Translations under genes and position numbers: made by a program
Notes under the pieces: model-generated
What the model was told of the DNA's origin: nothing
Database searches by the model: none
The model's input: only the letters and a program-made list of their open reading frames with translations
Assembly: GCF_017301635.1 (NCBI RefSeq)
Contig: NZ_CP071091.1
Span: 7,370,501 to 7,434,500 of the forward strand
Origin: Myxococcus landrumus
GTDB lineage: Bacteria; Myxococcota; Myxococcia; Myxococcales; Myxococcaceae
Length of the DNA stretch: 64,000 bases
Direction of reading: 5' to 3'
Shown here: positions 25,587-34,117 of the stretch, one piece after another
How the letters are laid out: every line of letters begins with the position of its first letter
Position numbering within the stretch: position 1 is the first letter of the stretch

Positions 25587-26882
25587 TCAGTCCTCGAGCG
25601 CCTGACGGGCGTACATCCGCACCTCCTCGTCCGGGTCCTGCGTCGCCATGCGCTCCCAGAGGGGGCGCAGGTGGTCGGGGCAGCTCGCGTGGAAGGCGTT
25701 CGCGAGCTTGCAGCGGACATGCGAGTCCTCATCGGCGGCGAGCTGCTCGAGCAGGTGCATGAGCCGAGGGCTCTCGGGCCACTCGGGGAGGGTCTCCGCG
25801 ACGGTGGTGCGCGCCCAGCTGTCTTCGCTCTTGACGTTGGCTTCGAACGCGGGGAACGCGGCCTCGTGGACGTCGTACTCGTGAGCATCCTGGAGCGCGT
25901 AGAGGGCGTGGACGCGCATCTGGAGGGTGTCCGAGCGGGTGGCCACGGAGACGAGGTGCGCGAGGACCTTGGGCTCGCGCAGGAGCTTGCCGCCCAGGGC
26001 CTTGAGTCCCGAGGTCGCCACGTCGACGTCGGTGTCGCGGAGGAGCACGTCGGCCAGCTCGCGCTGGCGAGGGCCTCCCACGGTGGTCAGCTCGAAGCCC
26101 ACCGAGCGGCGGACCTCGGGGAGGGGATGGCGCACGAGCTCGGCGAGCAGGGCTTCCCCCGCGGGCCCCAGCGCGCCCGCCGCGGAGACGAGTCCCTGGA
26201 GGAAGTCGACGTCGTCCACCGAGGTGAGCGGAAGGAGCGGCGCGACGGCGGACGCATCGGTGGTGGGGCCGAGAATCCGCGCGTACCACCACGTGGCTGT
26301 CTGCCGGATTTTCAGGTCGTCGTCATGGAAGCGGCCCGCGAGGACCTCGGCGCCCGCGGACACGTCGAAGTTCTCCTTGGCTTCGTACAGCTCCACCGCG
26401 GCGTCGCGGAACGCCTCCACCTCGTGGCCCGAGAGCGCGGGCCACTGACCCAGCACCTCGTCGACGGTGTAGGTGGTCGTGCTGTCGTGCTCCACTTCCT
26501 CCGGCCCGGTGACGGTGAAGGACACCTTCGCGGACGGGTCCGCGACGCCCGGGATGTCCGCCGTCGCGGTGAGCTGGTAGTCGTGCGTCGGGTCGGCGTC
26601 ATCGGGGAGGGAGAGGCTCAGCGGCACCTCGACGGACTCGCTCGCGGGCAACGCCAGGTCCAGGGCGATGGCGTCGTCGAAGAGGATGCGGTGCTCGAAG
26701 TCCCCTGCGCCGCCGACGCGGGAGCCCAGGACCTTCACCACGACCTTCGTGATTCTCGCCGCCTTCTTCCCGCCCCGGATGGTGAGGGTGCCCGTCAGCT
26801 CCGCGCCTGCCTCCACGGTGTCGCTGTCGAGCGAGATTTCCAGCCCGGTACCGCCCCCGAACATCGAATTGAAGAGTCCCAT
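25587..26882 (-). CDS. Spo0M-like arrestin-fold domain fused to HEAT repeats
   Basis: 431 aa from the ATG at 26882 (MGLFNSMFGGG). Residues 1-130 are beta-rich and match the sporulation-control protein Spo0M/arrestin fold (ISLDSDTVEAGAELTGTL, then RITKVVVKVLGS). Residues about 170-431 are helical with HEAT-like repeats (PLPEVRRSVGFEL, SHVRCKLANAFHA, EEVRMYARQALED). Spo0M is a cytoplasmic regulator of sporulation in Bacillus; the fused HEAT part would bind other proteins. An earlier in-frame ATG at 26918 is less likely. Transcription runs divergently from the lipoprotein at 27012. Confidence 0.7.
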   Translation of the reverse strand: MGLFNSMFGGGTGLEISLDSDTVEAGAELTGTLTIRGGKKAARITKVVVKVLGSRVGGAGDFEHRILFDDAIALDLALPASESVEVPLSLSLPDDADPTHDYQLTATADIPGVADPSAKVSFTVTGPEEVEHDSTTTYTVDEVLGQWPALSGHEVEAFRDAAVELYEAKENFDVSAGAEVLAGRFHDDDLKIRQTATWWYARILGPTTDASAVAPLLPLTSVDDVDFLQGLVSAAGALGPAGEALLAELVRHPLPEVRRSVGFELTTVGGPRQRELADVLLRDTDVDVATSGLKALGGKLLREPKVLAHLVSVATRSDTLQMRVHALYALQDAHEYDVHEAAFPAFEANVKSEDSWARTTVAETLPEWPESPRLMHLLEQLAADEDSHVRCKLANAFHASCPDHLRPLWERMATQDPDEEVRMYARQALED

Positions 26883-27011
26883 GGCGGGGGAATCTATCCG
26901 CCGTTGTTGATGATTCAATGCTGTAGTGACTGAGTTGCGATAGTGGGACGGTTTGCCCAGGAGGGCCTGGAGCTGTTAGGCATGTGGGTCCTTCCTGTCT
27001 GGGGTTGACGA

Positions 27012-27587
27012 ATGTCCATGTCCGCTGTCGCTCGTGGTGTGGTGGCCTTGGTGGCGCTGCTGCTCGTAGGGGGATGTAGCGTGACGGTGGGGCGTGCGGC
27101 ATCCCGCCCCAATATCGACCTCGCTCAGCAGGCGTCGTCGCTGGGGTTGGTGTTGGAGCCGGAGGTGAAGGACCAGTTCAGCGTGGTCATCCACTCGCCA
27201 GAGACGGTCCACGTGAAGGAGTGGCGTGGCACGCTCGAGGATGGGTTCCGGGCGGGGTTTGGCTCGGCGTTCCCGATGGGCGCGGCCGAGACGGACTTGA
27301 AGGTCCAGCTCGCCGAGGCGGAGCTGACGTACGCGCCGACGGCGGTCGGACGCCATGGCGCCGTGTCGGCCATCGAGGCCCAGATTCGCTACAAGGCGCG
27401 GCTGATGGATGCGCGGGGACAGGTCCTCAAGCGCTCCACCGGGACGGTGTCCTCCAAGCGCTCCGCGACCAGCGGTCGCGAGGTGTCGGGAGTCACCGTG
27501 AGCGCGGTGGAGTCCATGTACGAGCAGCTCAGCCGGGACTTCTTCACCGAGGCGCCCCCGACCCCCGTCGCCGCTCCCACGCCCTGA
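27012..27587 (+). CDS. Lipoprotein, unknown
   Basis: 191 aa. The signal peptide ends in the lipobox LLVGGC, so it is a lipid-anchored envelope protein. The mature part has an alternating beta pattern (LKVQLAEAELTYAP, IEAQIRYKARLMDARGQ) that resembles a LptE/BamE-like or YajG-like beta-sandwich, but no family is certain. The ATG at 27012 is used; the second Met two codons on is equally possible. It abuts the stop of the convergent lipoprotein gene with no gap. Confidence 0.6.
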   Translation: MSMSAVARGVVALVALLLVGGCSVTVGRAASRPNIDLAQQASSLGLVLEPEVKDQFSVVIHSPETVHVKEWRGTLEDGFRAGFGSAFPMGAAETDLKVQLAEAELTYAPTAVGRHGAVSAIEAQIRYKARLMDARGQVLKRSTGTVSSKRSATSGREVSGVTVSAVESMYEQLSRDFFTEAPPTPVAAPTP

Positions 27588-28067
27588 CTACAGCGTGAAG
27601 AGGGAGAGCACGAAGGTCCTCGTTCCCGGCACATGGAGCACGGTGCCGTTCTGGAGCGGGGGCCGGTAGAAGGCGGAGGCGTCGTAGGCGCGCGCCTGCT
27701 CCAGGGACTTGCGGGTGGCCTCGGGCAGCCAGCCTCCGTCATTGAGCGAGGGCGGGGCGAGCTCGGTGGGCGTCAGCGTGGCCAGCAGGGCCTTCGTGTC
27801 CTCCTCCGAGTACTCGAGGACGGCCAGCACCTCCCAGTCGGTGGGGCCGAGTCCCACGGTGCCTCGGATGGCCTTGCGCCATTGGACGGACACGGGGCGC
27901 CGGGGCAGGGTCACCACCTGCTCGAGAGAGGCGAGGTCGGTGCCCGTCTTGGCGGGCGCGGCGGCGGCCGAGGCTTTGCTCATGGGAGGGCTCGAAGGGG
28001 CGGCGTCCAAATCCTTGCAGCCGAAGTAAGCACATCCGAGGACGAGGACTCCAACCCGGATGCGCAT
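27588..28067 (-). CDS. Small lipoprotein downstream of a toxin-like gene
   Basis: 159 aa from the ATG at 28067. A short signal leads to the lipobox YFGC, then an Ala/Ser/Pro linker and a domain that I do not recognise (VSVQWRKAIRGTVGLGPTDW, then VLAVLEYSEEDTKALLATL). The start at 28067 lies 13 bases after the stop of the toxin-like gene, so the two are probably co-transcribed. An in-frame ATG at 28118 would overlap that gene. A lipoprotein right behind a candidate toxin may be its immunity factor; this is inference from order alone. Confidence 0.55.
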   Translation of the reverse strand: MRIRVGVLVLGCAYFGCKDLDAAPSSPPMSKASAAAAPAKTGTDLASLEQVVTLPRRPVSVQWRKAIRGTVGLGPTDWEVLAVLEYSEEDTKALLATLTPTELAPPSLNDGGWLPEATRKSLEQARAYDASAFYRPPLQNGTVLHVPGTRTFVLSLFTL

Positions 28068-28080
28068 GAGGCGCGTCCTG

Positions 28081-29076
28081 TCAGCCGCGGCCGTTGTTGA
28101 TGGGAGTGGACGTGGCATTCTCGATGTCGCCCTGGGACCAGCCCACCTTGCGCTGCACGGAGCCTGTCTGGGTGTACTGGTGGGCCAGGCCCGTCTGCTC
28201 GAAGCGCCCGTTGTCCGAGTCAGGGATGCCCGTGGCGATGTCCTTCTGGTTGGGGTTGAAGTTATAGCGGTCCTCGGCGTGGACCGTCATGTCCATGGAG
28301 AAGGTGGGCTTGCCGCCCGGGGTGGTGGGCGGGGTGACGGTGACGGTGGCGCTGTTCCAGATGGAGTGCCCGCCGATGGCCTTCTGCCAGTTCTCCGTCT
28401 GCGGGTAGGGGAACTTGCCGTCGTTGCCGCCCACGCCGATGGGGCCGCCGGTGATTTGAAAGGTGACGGGCTTGCCCGCGAGCGACGGGTCCTTGGCGAG
28501 CATGGCCGCGTACTGCGCCTCCGCGGCCTTCTGCGTGTCCTGCGTCGCGCTCTTCAGGACCTTCTTGCCGGACTCATCCTGGGTGACGAAGCGCTCGTAG
28601 TCGAACGTCCGGTCCTTCCCGTTGCCGTAGAGGAAGTGGGCGTAGGCATCGGTGGCGTCCTTGAGGTCGGGACGGAACTGCCTCGCGGCCTCGAGCTTGA
28701 CGGCCCACTTGCCCTTGGCGAGGCGGTCCGAGAAGGACGGCTCCCGGGTGGCGATGGGGTTGGGGTCCTTGGGGTCGTTCGGGTTCTGGAGGAAGCCGTT
28801 GTCGTGGTGGATGGGCGGCCGACGGGCAGGACCCACCTGGTACTTCGCGGAGGTGGTGCCGTTAGTGGGGACCGCCGTGCCCGTGTCGGGCGGGAGCGGC
28901 GAGGCCGCGTTCAGGGCCACGGGTGGGTAGCGTCCTTCCGCCCGCGACTTCTCGAACGCGTCGCCCGGGACTTCCGCGGAGGGCTTCTTCTCCACGGCGG
29001 CGCGCGTCCTGGAGGTGTCCTCGGGAGGTCGGTAGGTGACCTTCTTGGGGGAGCTGCCGGTGATGGGAGTGCCCAT
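28081..29076 (-). CDS. Orphan protein with a C-terminal domain like those of large polymorphic/Rhs-type proteins
   Basis: 331 aa, no signal peptide. The N-terminal ~110 residues are Pro-rich and low in order. The C-terminal ~200 residues contain QTENWQKAIGGHSIW (227-241), EDRYNFNP (269-276), DIATGIPDSDNGRFE (280-294) and GLAHQY. I recall a closely similar block at the C-terminus of some Rhs and other large polymorphic proteins, but cannot search here. It may therefore be a stand-alone effector. The ATG at 29076 follows GAGG. A small lipoprotein gene follows it 13 bases downstream. Confidence 0.5.
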   Translation of the reverse strand: MGTPITGSSPKKVTYRPPEDTSRTRAAVEKKPSAEVPGDAFEKSRAEGRYPPVALNAASPLPPDTGTAVPTNGTTSAKYQVGPARRPPIHHDNGFLQNPNDPKDPNPIATREPSFSDRLAKGKWAVKLEAARQFRPDLKDATDAYAHFLYGNGKDRTFDYERFVTQDESGKKVLKSATQDTQKAAEAQYAAMLAKDPSLAGKPVTFQITGGPIGVGGNDGKFPYPQTENWQKAIGGHSIWNSATVTVTPPTTPGGKPTFSMDMTVHAEDRYNFNPNQKDIATGIPDSDNGRFEQTGLAHQYTQTGSVQRKVGWSQGDIENATSTPINNGRG

Positions 29077-29158
29077 GCGCGAGGACCTCGACGGAAGGCC
29101 ATTTCCGCATGCGGGGTGGGCCCGTGACGGCGGAGATGGGACGACAGTGTGTGTGTCT

Positions 29159-29241
29159 GGAATTATCGTTTCGGGGAATTCCGGGTTGCGCACTTGCGGG
29201 TGTTCCGGGGTCTGTTGCTGCCATACGCTGGGCGCAAGTGC
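29159..29241. promoter_or_regulatory. Two inverted repeats in the divergent promoter region
   Basis: GGAATT (29159-29164) pairs with AATTCC (29177-29182). GCACTTGCG (29190-29198) pairs with CGCAAGTGC (29233-29241), a perfect 9-bp dyad with 34 bases between. They lie in the 253-base gap between the toxin-like gene (leftward) and a lipoprotein gene (rightward). The 9-bp arms look like paired regulator sites. The rest of the gap has no other clear signal. Confidence 0.4.
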
Positions 29242-29329
29242 CGATGATTGAACATGAATTCCTCGAGGGGCTTTCCGCGCGCCGCTGCTCGTGGCGTTGC
29301 TGGATTCGAGGAACGTGGAGAGGGCCGCG

Positions 29330-30193
29330 ATGAACCGTTACGGGTGGATGGTGTTGTTTCTCGTGGGCTGCGGCTCCCAGCACCATGGCGCGAGGGTGCA
29401 TGAGCGGGGGATGGGGCCGTCGCGGGACTATCGGAGCGGTGAGGGCTTCCAGGCGACGCGCTGGGGCATGGGGCGGGAGGAGATTCGGGGGCTGTATCCC
29501 TCGGTGAGGGAGACGCCGCGGGGAGACCTGGTGGTCGAGACGGAGATCGACGAGCGCCCGGTCCGGGTGTTCTTCCTCTTCGCGGACGGGCAGTTGGGCT
29601 CGGTGTTCGTGCGCTTCGCGACGCCGGAGGACCTGCAGAAGGACCACCGGTCGATGGTGAAGCTGCTGGCGAGCAAGTATGGCCGGCCGGCGCAGGATGG
29701 CATCTCGCGACGCGTGAACAGGTATCGCGACTCCATAGACCTGGCGGGGGTGCTGACGAAGGAGGTTCCGCTGGAGGTCGCGGGGACGTCGTCGGGTTCG
29801 ATGCCGGAGGTCGCGGGTGGGGCGTTGACGGCGGTGGTTCGGCCGGAGGACTCCGAGGAGATGGCGCGGACGCTCGAGGCGTGGCCGGGAGATGCGGTGC
29901 CCGTGCAGGAGACGCCGCAGACGACGGAGGGCGCTCCTCCGGTGGTCTCGGCGCTGGAGTCACCGGGACAGGTGGAGGAGGGGGAGCCCGAGGTACTCTT
30001 CTCTCCGCATGGCTACGTGAAGGTCGCGACGTGGAAGGAGCGGGAGATGGCCATCCAGCTCCTGGGGTACTCGGCGCCGCGCGGCGCGTTGTTGACACTC
30101 CATTACGAGAGTCACACGTATTCACGAGCGATTCGCAACGCGCTGAATCCGCTCCTGGCCGAGCTGCGGGAAGAGCAGGGGAGTGAGTTCTAG
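29330..30193 (+). CDS. Lipoprotein, unknown
   Basis: 287 aa. Signal peptide with lipobox FLVGC. The early mature part has a WGMGREEIRGLYPSVRE segment followed by a beta-rich domain (VFFLFADGQLGSVFVRF), a Gly/Ala/Pro-rich middle and a C-terminal FSPHGYVKVATWKE segment. No family was recognised. The ATG at 29330 has GGAGAGGG upstream. Its stop overlaps that of the convergent imm11-like gene within CTAG. Confidence 0.55.
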   Translation: MNRYGWMVLFLVGCGSQHHGARVHERGMGPSRDYRSGEGFQATRWGMGREEIRGLYPSVRETPRGDLVVETEIDERPVRVFFLFADGQLGSVFVRFATPEDLQKDHRSMVKLLASKYGRPAQDGISRRVNRYRDSIDLAGVLTKEVPLEVAGTSSGSMPEVAGGALTAVVRPEDSEEMARTLEAWPGDAVPVQETPQTTEGAPPVVSALESPGQVEEGEPEVLFSPHGYVKVATWKEREMAIQLLGYSAPRGALLTLHYESHTYSRAIRNALNPLLAELREEQGSEF

Positions 30194-30765
30194 ACCTCCT
30201 CGAACCGGGCGCCTGTGATTCCGGCGCGCTCGAGGGCCTTCTTGATGGCCTCCGAGACGATGATGGCGATGTCCCATCCCCAGGTGCGGAACACCTGGGC
30301 GTCGCCCACCTGGGTGGGGTCGATTCGCATGCCGTAGACGCTGCGGTACTGGCCGAGCTTGTCGGGGCGCTCATCCTCGGGCTTCCAGTACAGGACCTCT
30401 TCCGTGGCCTGGTCGTCGATGCACCGGATGAGCTTGGTGACCACGAGCAAGACGTACTGCTCCGGGCAGCCTTCGACATCGACGGGGATGAGCTGCACGT
30501 CGTCGGGGGCCATCTCGGCGAGGATGTTGGCCACCTTCACGTGGACGATGGGGGTCGCGCCGGCGCCTGCCATGCAGAAGTCCAGCCGTCTTCCAGGCTC
30601 GCTGATGGGGAACGTCAGGCGACTGCTCAGCCGGATGGCGTGTCCCCGAGCGAACTGCCAGATGTCTTCGACCTCCTGGCCCGTCGCATCCAGTGGGTCG
30701 GTCAGGTACCAGTGACCTGCCTGCACGTCCTCCATGAGGCTGAAGTAACGAGAGCTGTGCGACAT
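30190..30765 (-). CDS. imm11 (DUF1629) family protein, probable immunity factor
   Basis: 191 aa, cytoplasmic. The pattern YFSLMEDVQAGHWYLTDPL, the central KVANILAEMAPDDVQLIPV and the C-terminal VFRTWGWDIAIIVSEAIKKALER are the layout of imm11/DUF1629 proteins, which are frequent in myxobacteria beside polymorphic toxins. It begins 18 bases after the AHH-nuclease lipoprotein gene on the same strand, the normal toxin-then-immunity order. The inferred job is to neutralise that nuclease inside the cell. Confidence 0.75.
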   Translation of the reverse strand: MSHSSRYFSLMEDVQAGHWYLTDPLDATGQEVEDIWQFARGHAIRLSSRLTFPISEPGRRLDFCMAGAGATPIVHVKVANILAEMAPDDVQLIPVDVEGCPEQYVLLVVTKLIRCIDDQATEEVLYWKPEDERPDKLGQYRSVYGMRIDPTQVGDAQVFRTWGWDIAIIVSEAIKKALERAGITGARFEEV

Positions 30766-30783
30766 GGGGCCTTCCTAGCCAGC

Positions 30784-32118
30784 CTACTTGCCCTGAGTCA
30801 AAAGCCGATGGAGCGTCGAACCGGATGTCTGAGCTTCTTTGCCGAGAAGGCGTAGCTCACTCGTGAGGGCCATCCGGCAATCCGCCACCTTCCGGCATGT
30901 CGCCAGTGCGAGCTGCAGTCGTCGAAGTACGAACTCGTGATACCGCTGTGGATGCGGTCCCTTGTGGCCCACGACGTTGACGATGTTCTCTGGGTCCTTG
31001 AGGTCCATCCCGGCCCTTTTGAACAGGTCCCTGAACCTGGGTGTCCACGGCCCTCCTCGCGCCGAAGAGACGTCGTTCTTGTTCGTGGCGATATGGTGGC
31101 GGTGCCCCTTGCCCATGCCCTGGCTCGCCATCGCCAGGGCGTTGGGCGCGAGCGTGAGGGTGAAGCCATCCGCCGCTACCGCGACGGACCGCACGCTTCC
31201 CACCGCCGAGAACTGGAACCCCGCTTGCGACTCCACGGCCAGCGCCGCCTGCGCGGAGCCCGGTAGCCGGGATGCCTTCGCGGCCAACCCCGCCGTGGTG
31301 CCGACGGCGGCCGTGGCCAACATCACGAAGACGCGCGCCGCGTTCTCTCCGAGCACCTCGCCATACGCCTCGCCCGCCGCGCTGAGCTGTGCGGACGTCG
31401 TGGCCCGCTCCACCTCGCGCACCAGGGTCAGCCACCCGTCCAACAGGCGCCACACCGTGTCCACGCCCAGGTAGGCGATGGCCATGGCCGTCAGCGTCGC
31501 GGCCACTCCTTTCGAGAAGGGCTCGGGCAGTGCCCACAGCAGCAGATACATCGTCGCGGCCGAGGTGATGGTCGCCAGGACCGCGCCAGGGTCCGCCATG
31601 TCCTCCAGGGCTTCCGCCGTCTCGTCCCACACGGAGTCCATCGCGATGGCGAACGCCCACGTGTACTTGCCATCGCTGGCCAGCAGCGGTCCCTCCACCA
31701 GCAGGCGCAAGCAGTCCCCTGTCTGGTCCTTGCGTGCGCACCACTGGCCATAGGCACGGGTCAGCTCATCGTCCGCGTAGGACTCAAGGAGATGCAGTCC
31801 CTCCGTGTCCCCGCGCTGCGGGACGAGCCGAGAGGGCTGGCCCTCATACCGGTACACCCCACTGCGAGCAGGCACTCCGAAGAGCTCTCGCGCCCGCTGC
31901 ATGGGATTGCGAAACGGCCGCACGTCCCGGGCCAGCTCCGCGACGGCATCCTCGAACTCATCGTCGTCGAGCTCGGCCGCCTCCAGCTCCGCGCCTGGTT
32001 CTTCCCGAGGCGTGACGACAAGGGACTCGCGTCCGGTCTCCAACCGCACGACTCGACTCGTCGCGCAGCCGGTGGACACCGCAAGCAAGAGCAGCACCGC
32101 CGCCCAGCGAAGCACCAT
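30784..32118 (-). CDS. Lipoprotein polymorphic toxin with AHH nuclease domain (SitA-like)
   Basis: 444 aa from the ATG at 32118 (GGGGGGAC upstream). A signal peptide ends in the lipobox VSTGC (Cys18). The middle holds hydrophobic helices at about 180-220 and 262-280. The C-terminus (337-400) is an AHH/HNH-type nuclease: GHRHHIATNKND, a conserved Asn-rich helix, GHKGPHPQRYHEFV with the second His pair. In Myxococcus xanthus, SitA lipoprotein toxins pass between kin by TraA-dependent outer-membrane exchange; this protein has the same layout. An imm11 gene follows at once. No SitB-like helper is visible next to it. Confidence 0.8.
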   Translation of the reverse strand: MVLRWAAVLLLLAVSTGCATSRVVRLETGRESLVVTPREEPGAELEAAELDDDEFEDAVAELARDVRPFRNPMQRARELFGVPARSGVYRYEGQPSRLVPQRGDTEGLHLLESYADDELTRAYGQWCARKDQTGDCLRLLVEGPLLASDGKYTWAFAIAMDSVWDETAEALEDMADPGAVLATITSAATMYLLLWALPEPFSKGVAATLTAMAIAYLGVDTVWRLLDGWLTLVREVERATTSAQLSAAGEAYGEVLGENAARVFVMLATAAVGTTAGLAAKASRLPGSAQAALAVESQAGFQFSAVGSVRSVAVAADGFTLTLAPNALAMASQGMGKGHRHHIATNKNDVSSARGGPWTPRFRDLFKRAGMDLKDPENIVNVVGHKGPHPQRYHEFVLRRLQLALATCRKVADCRMALTSELRLLGKEAQTSGSTLHRLLTQGK

Positions 32119-32237
32119 GGAATGTCCCCCCGGCATGCGCCCGCGCGCACCACGGGCACCCCCCAGCACTACCGGAAGGCACTGACATTCCACCGACCGA
32201 GGCGAGCCCGCACCCCGGCTCCGCGCTCAGTCAATCC

Positions 32238-32906
32238 TCACTGCGGGGCATTCACATTCACATAGCACCGCTTCGCTCTCACAGAGACCAGTCGCCGCTC
32301 CGGCATCACGAGCGCGGTGAGGTCCCCTCCATACACACACCCCGAATCCAATCCCATCGCATGCGGATGCAGTTGCACCCCACGCACGGCGTCGTGCCCG
32401 AAGATGATGAACTCCGGCCCCTGCCAGCAGCTCGCCCACGGCACACCGCCATCCACTCGCTTCGACGGTGTCCCATCCGGCGCGATGCTGCGCAGGTTGA
32501 GCAGCTCCTCCGGCCGCTGAGCCGCCAGCGGAATCCCCGGCACCACGCCCCCGTGCACCGCGAGCACGTTCAGCTCCGGGAAGCGGCGGAACAACGGCTG
32601 CGCCTCCAGGTACGCCCAGTCCTCGGGCGTCAGCGTCTCCAGGACCTGGCGGTGCTCCTTGCTCAGCTTCTTCCCCTCGGGCGCCTGACCGTGATGCCAG
32701 CGCAGCACGTGCGCATCGTGATTGCCCCTCACCGCCAACATCCCCAGCTCACGCGCCCGGCGCACCACACCCGCCGAGTCCGGCCCCTTCGCCACCAGGT
32801 CCCCCACCAGCACCACGCGGTCGCCCGGCCGCCAGCCACACGCCTCCAACAACGCGTCCAGCTCCGCCGCGCACCCGTGGACATCTCCGATGAAGAGCGT
32901 TCGCAT
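32238..32906 (-). CDS. Metallophosphoesterase of the PPP/ApaH-like group
   Basis: 222 aa. The signature blocks are complete: GDVHG (7-11), GDLVAKGPDS, GNHDAHVL, the catalytic VHGGVVPG, and FGHDAVRG. Such enzymes use two metals to cleave phosphate esters; relatives include symmetric diadenosine tetraphosphatase (ApaH) and PrpA/B-type protein phosphatases. Substrate is not determinable, though GNHDAHVLRWHHG is typical of ApaH-like members. The start has AGGACAGGTGG upstream. The gene stands alone between the toxin and sigma-factor genes. Confidence 0.85.
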   Translation of the reverse strand: MRTLFIGDVHGCAAELDALLEACGWRPGDRVVLVGDLVAKGPDSAGVVRRARELGMLAVRGNHDAHVLRWHHGQAPEGKKLSKEHRQVLETLTPEDWAYLEAQPLFRRFPELNVLAVHGGVVPGIPLAAQRPEELLNLRSIAPDGTPSKRVDGGVPWASCWQGPEFIIFGHDAVRGVQLHPHAMGLDSGCVYGGDLTALVMPERRLVSVRAKRCYVNVNAPQ

Positions 32907-32979
32907 TCCACCTGTCCTTTAGTGCGCTTCGCCACCGCGGGGAATCCTCCCCCGAGGCAGCCAGGAAGCCGCCGCGAGC

Positions 32980-33918
32980 TCAGTCGGCCTTTGAACGCAA
33001 CAACCGGCTCAAGTTCACATCGAGTTGGCTGGAAATGAGCCGCAACACGCTGTCGAGCTGCGAGCCCGTCAGGCGCAGCCGCTCGGTGAGCAGCCGGCGC
33101 GTCTCCTGGAGCAGCGACTCCTGCGCCGCCACCACCCACCGCGCCGCCGTGGAGCGATGCACCCCATAGAGCGCCCCCAACTGGTCGATGCTCAGCGCAT
33201 CCAGGTACTTCAATCGCAGGAAGTTGCGCTGCCGGGGCTCCAGCCCCCCCAGCGCCTCCGAGAACGAGGTGCTGAACTCCGCGCGGTACGTGTTCTTCAG
33301 ATAGATGAGCTCCGGGTCATCCCCAGGCGCCACCAGCAACGACAAGTCCCCATCATCCGCCTGCGGTTGCCCGCCCCGCTGCCGCTGCCAGTCGAGCGCG
33401 AGCCACAACGCCGCCGCCCTCACCCAGCCGCTCAGCGGCCCCGTGCCCGGGTACGCCGCCAACCGCGCGGGCGCATCCGGACTGCCCACCAACATCCGCT
33501 GCCGCAAGAGCTGGCGGACCTCGTCGAGCCCCGTCGGCGGCAGCTTCAGCCTCGCCACCGCGGCGTTCACCTCGGGGAGGAAGCTCGCCTCGAACGCGGT
33601 CAGCGCCGACGGAAGCCGGTCCGCCGCGGCCCGGGCCAGATACACGTCCGGCACATGAAGTTTTTCCACGTCCTCGGCGGGAGCCTGGGACGGGAGCAGC
33701 CGCGCCAGGTGTCCGACGAAGCGAGTGCCTGCCAACTCCACTCCAGGCCACGCCGAGCGCGCCAACTCCAACGCGCGCGTCAGCTGCTCCTGAAGCGGGG
33801 GCAACAACTCAGGCGCGCAGGAAGCGCCGCGCGCCACGATGAAAGCCTGAGCCAGGGAAACGTCCGGAGAGGACACGCCGTGGGACGATAGCACCCCCAT
33901 CGCGTAATCCAGCTTCAT
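32980..33918 (-). CDS. RNA polymerase sigma-70 factor of the myxobacterial type
   Basis: 312 aa. The C-terminal third is a sigma region 4 (LEPRQRNFLRLKYLDALSID, then QLGALYGVHRSTAARWV), and the middle has a region 2-like helix set (GPLSGWVRAAALWLALDWQR). The long helical N-terminus and the overall layout match the 'Sig-70_gmx1' group that occurs in Myxococcales. No anti-sigma gene is adjacent. The ATG at 33918 has GGAAATGG upstream and leaves a 199-base divergent gap to the alanine racemase gene. Confidence 0.8.
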   Translation of the reverse strand: MKLDYAMGVLSSHGVSSPDVSLAQAFIVARGASCAPELLPPLQEQLTRALELARSAWPGVELAGTRFVGHLARLLPSQAPAEDVEKLHVPDVYLARAAADRLPSALTAFEASFLPEVNAAVARLKLPPTGLDEVRQLLRQRMLVGSPDAPARLAAYPGTGPLSGWVRAAALWLALDWQRQRGGQPQADDGDLSLLVAPGDDPELIYLKNTYRAEFSTSFSEALGGLEPRQRNFLRLKYLDALSIDQLGALYGVHRSTAARWVVAAQESLLQETRRLLTERLRLTGSQLDSVLRLISSQLDVNLSRLLRSKAD

Positions 33919-34042
33919 CCATTTCCGAAGTGAACGCTTGTTTGCCTTGCTTCGCGCGGGGAGGAGGACTCGGGGACACAGGGTATGACAGGGAGTGGAC
34001 CCAGGACGTGCTCCCGGCCGCCTGGCCCGGATGCGGGCACCC

Positions 34043-34058
34043 GTGGCTGGAAAGCCAC
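34043..34058 (+). promoter_or_regulatory. Hairpin GTGGCT-GGAA-AGCCAC in the alanine racemase leader
   Basis: Perfect 6-bp stem with a GGAA tetraloop, followed by GCCAC-GCC-GTGGC (34059-34071 region), which can pair with the same bases. Alternative foldings are thus possible 50-75 bases before the start codon. No ligand class was recognised. Confidence 0.3.
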
Positions 34059-34117
34059 GCCACGCCGTGGCCCGTCCATTGCTGGTAAGCACCGACAGCG
34101 ACGTGGTGGAGGTGAAT

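Noticed and set aside
27588..28118. Longer lipoprotein start at 28118
   Set aside because: It overlaps the toxin-like gene and puts 17 unrelated residues before a proper lipoprotein signal; 28067 fits better.
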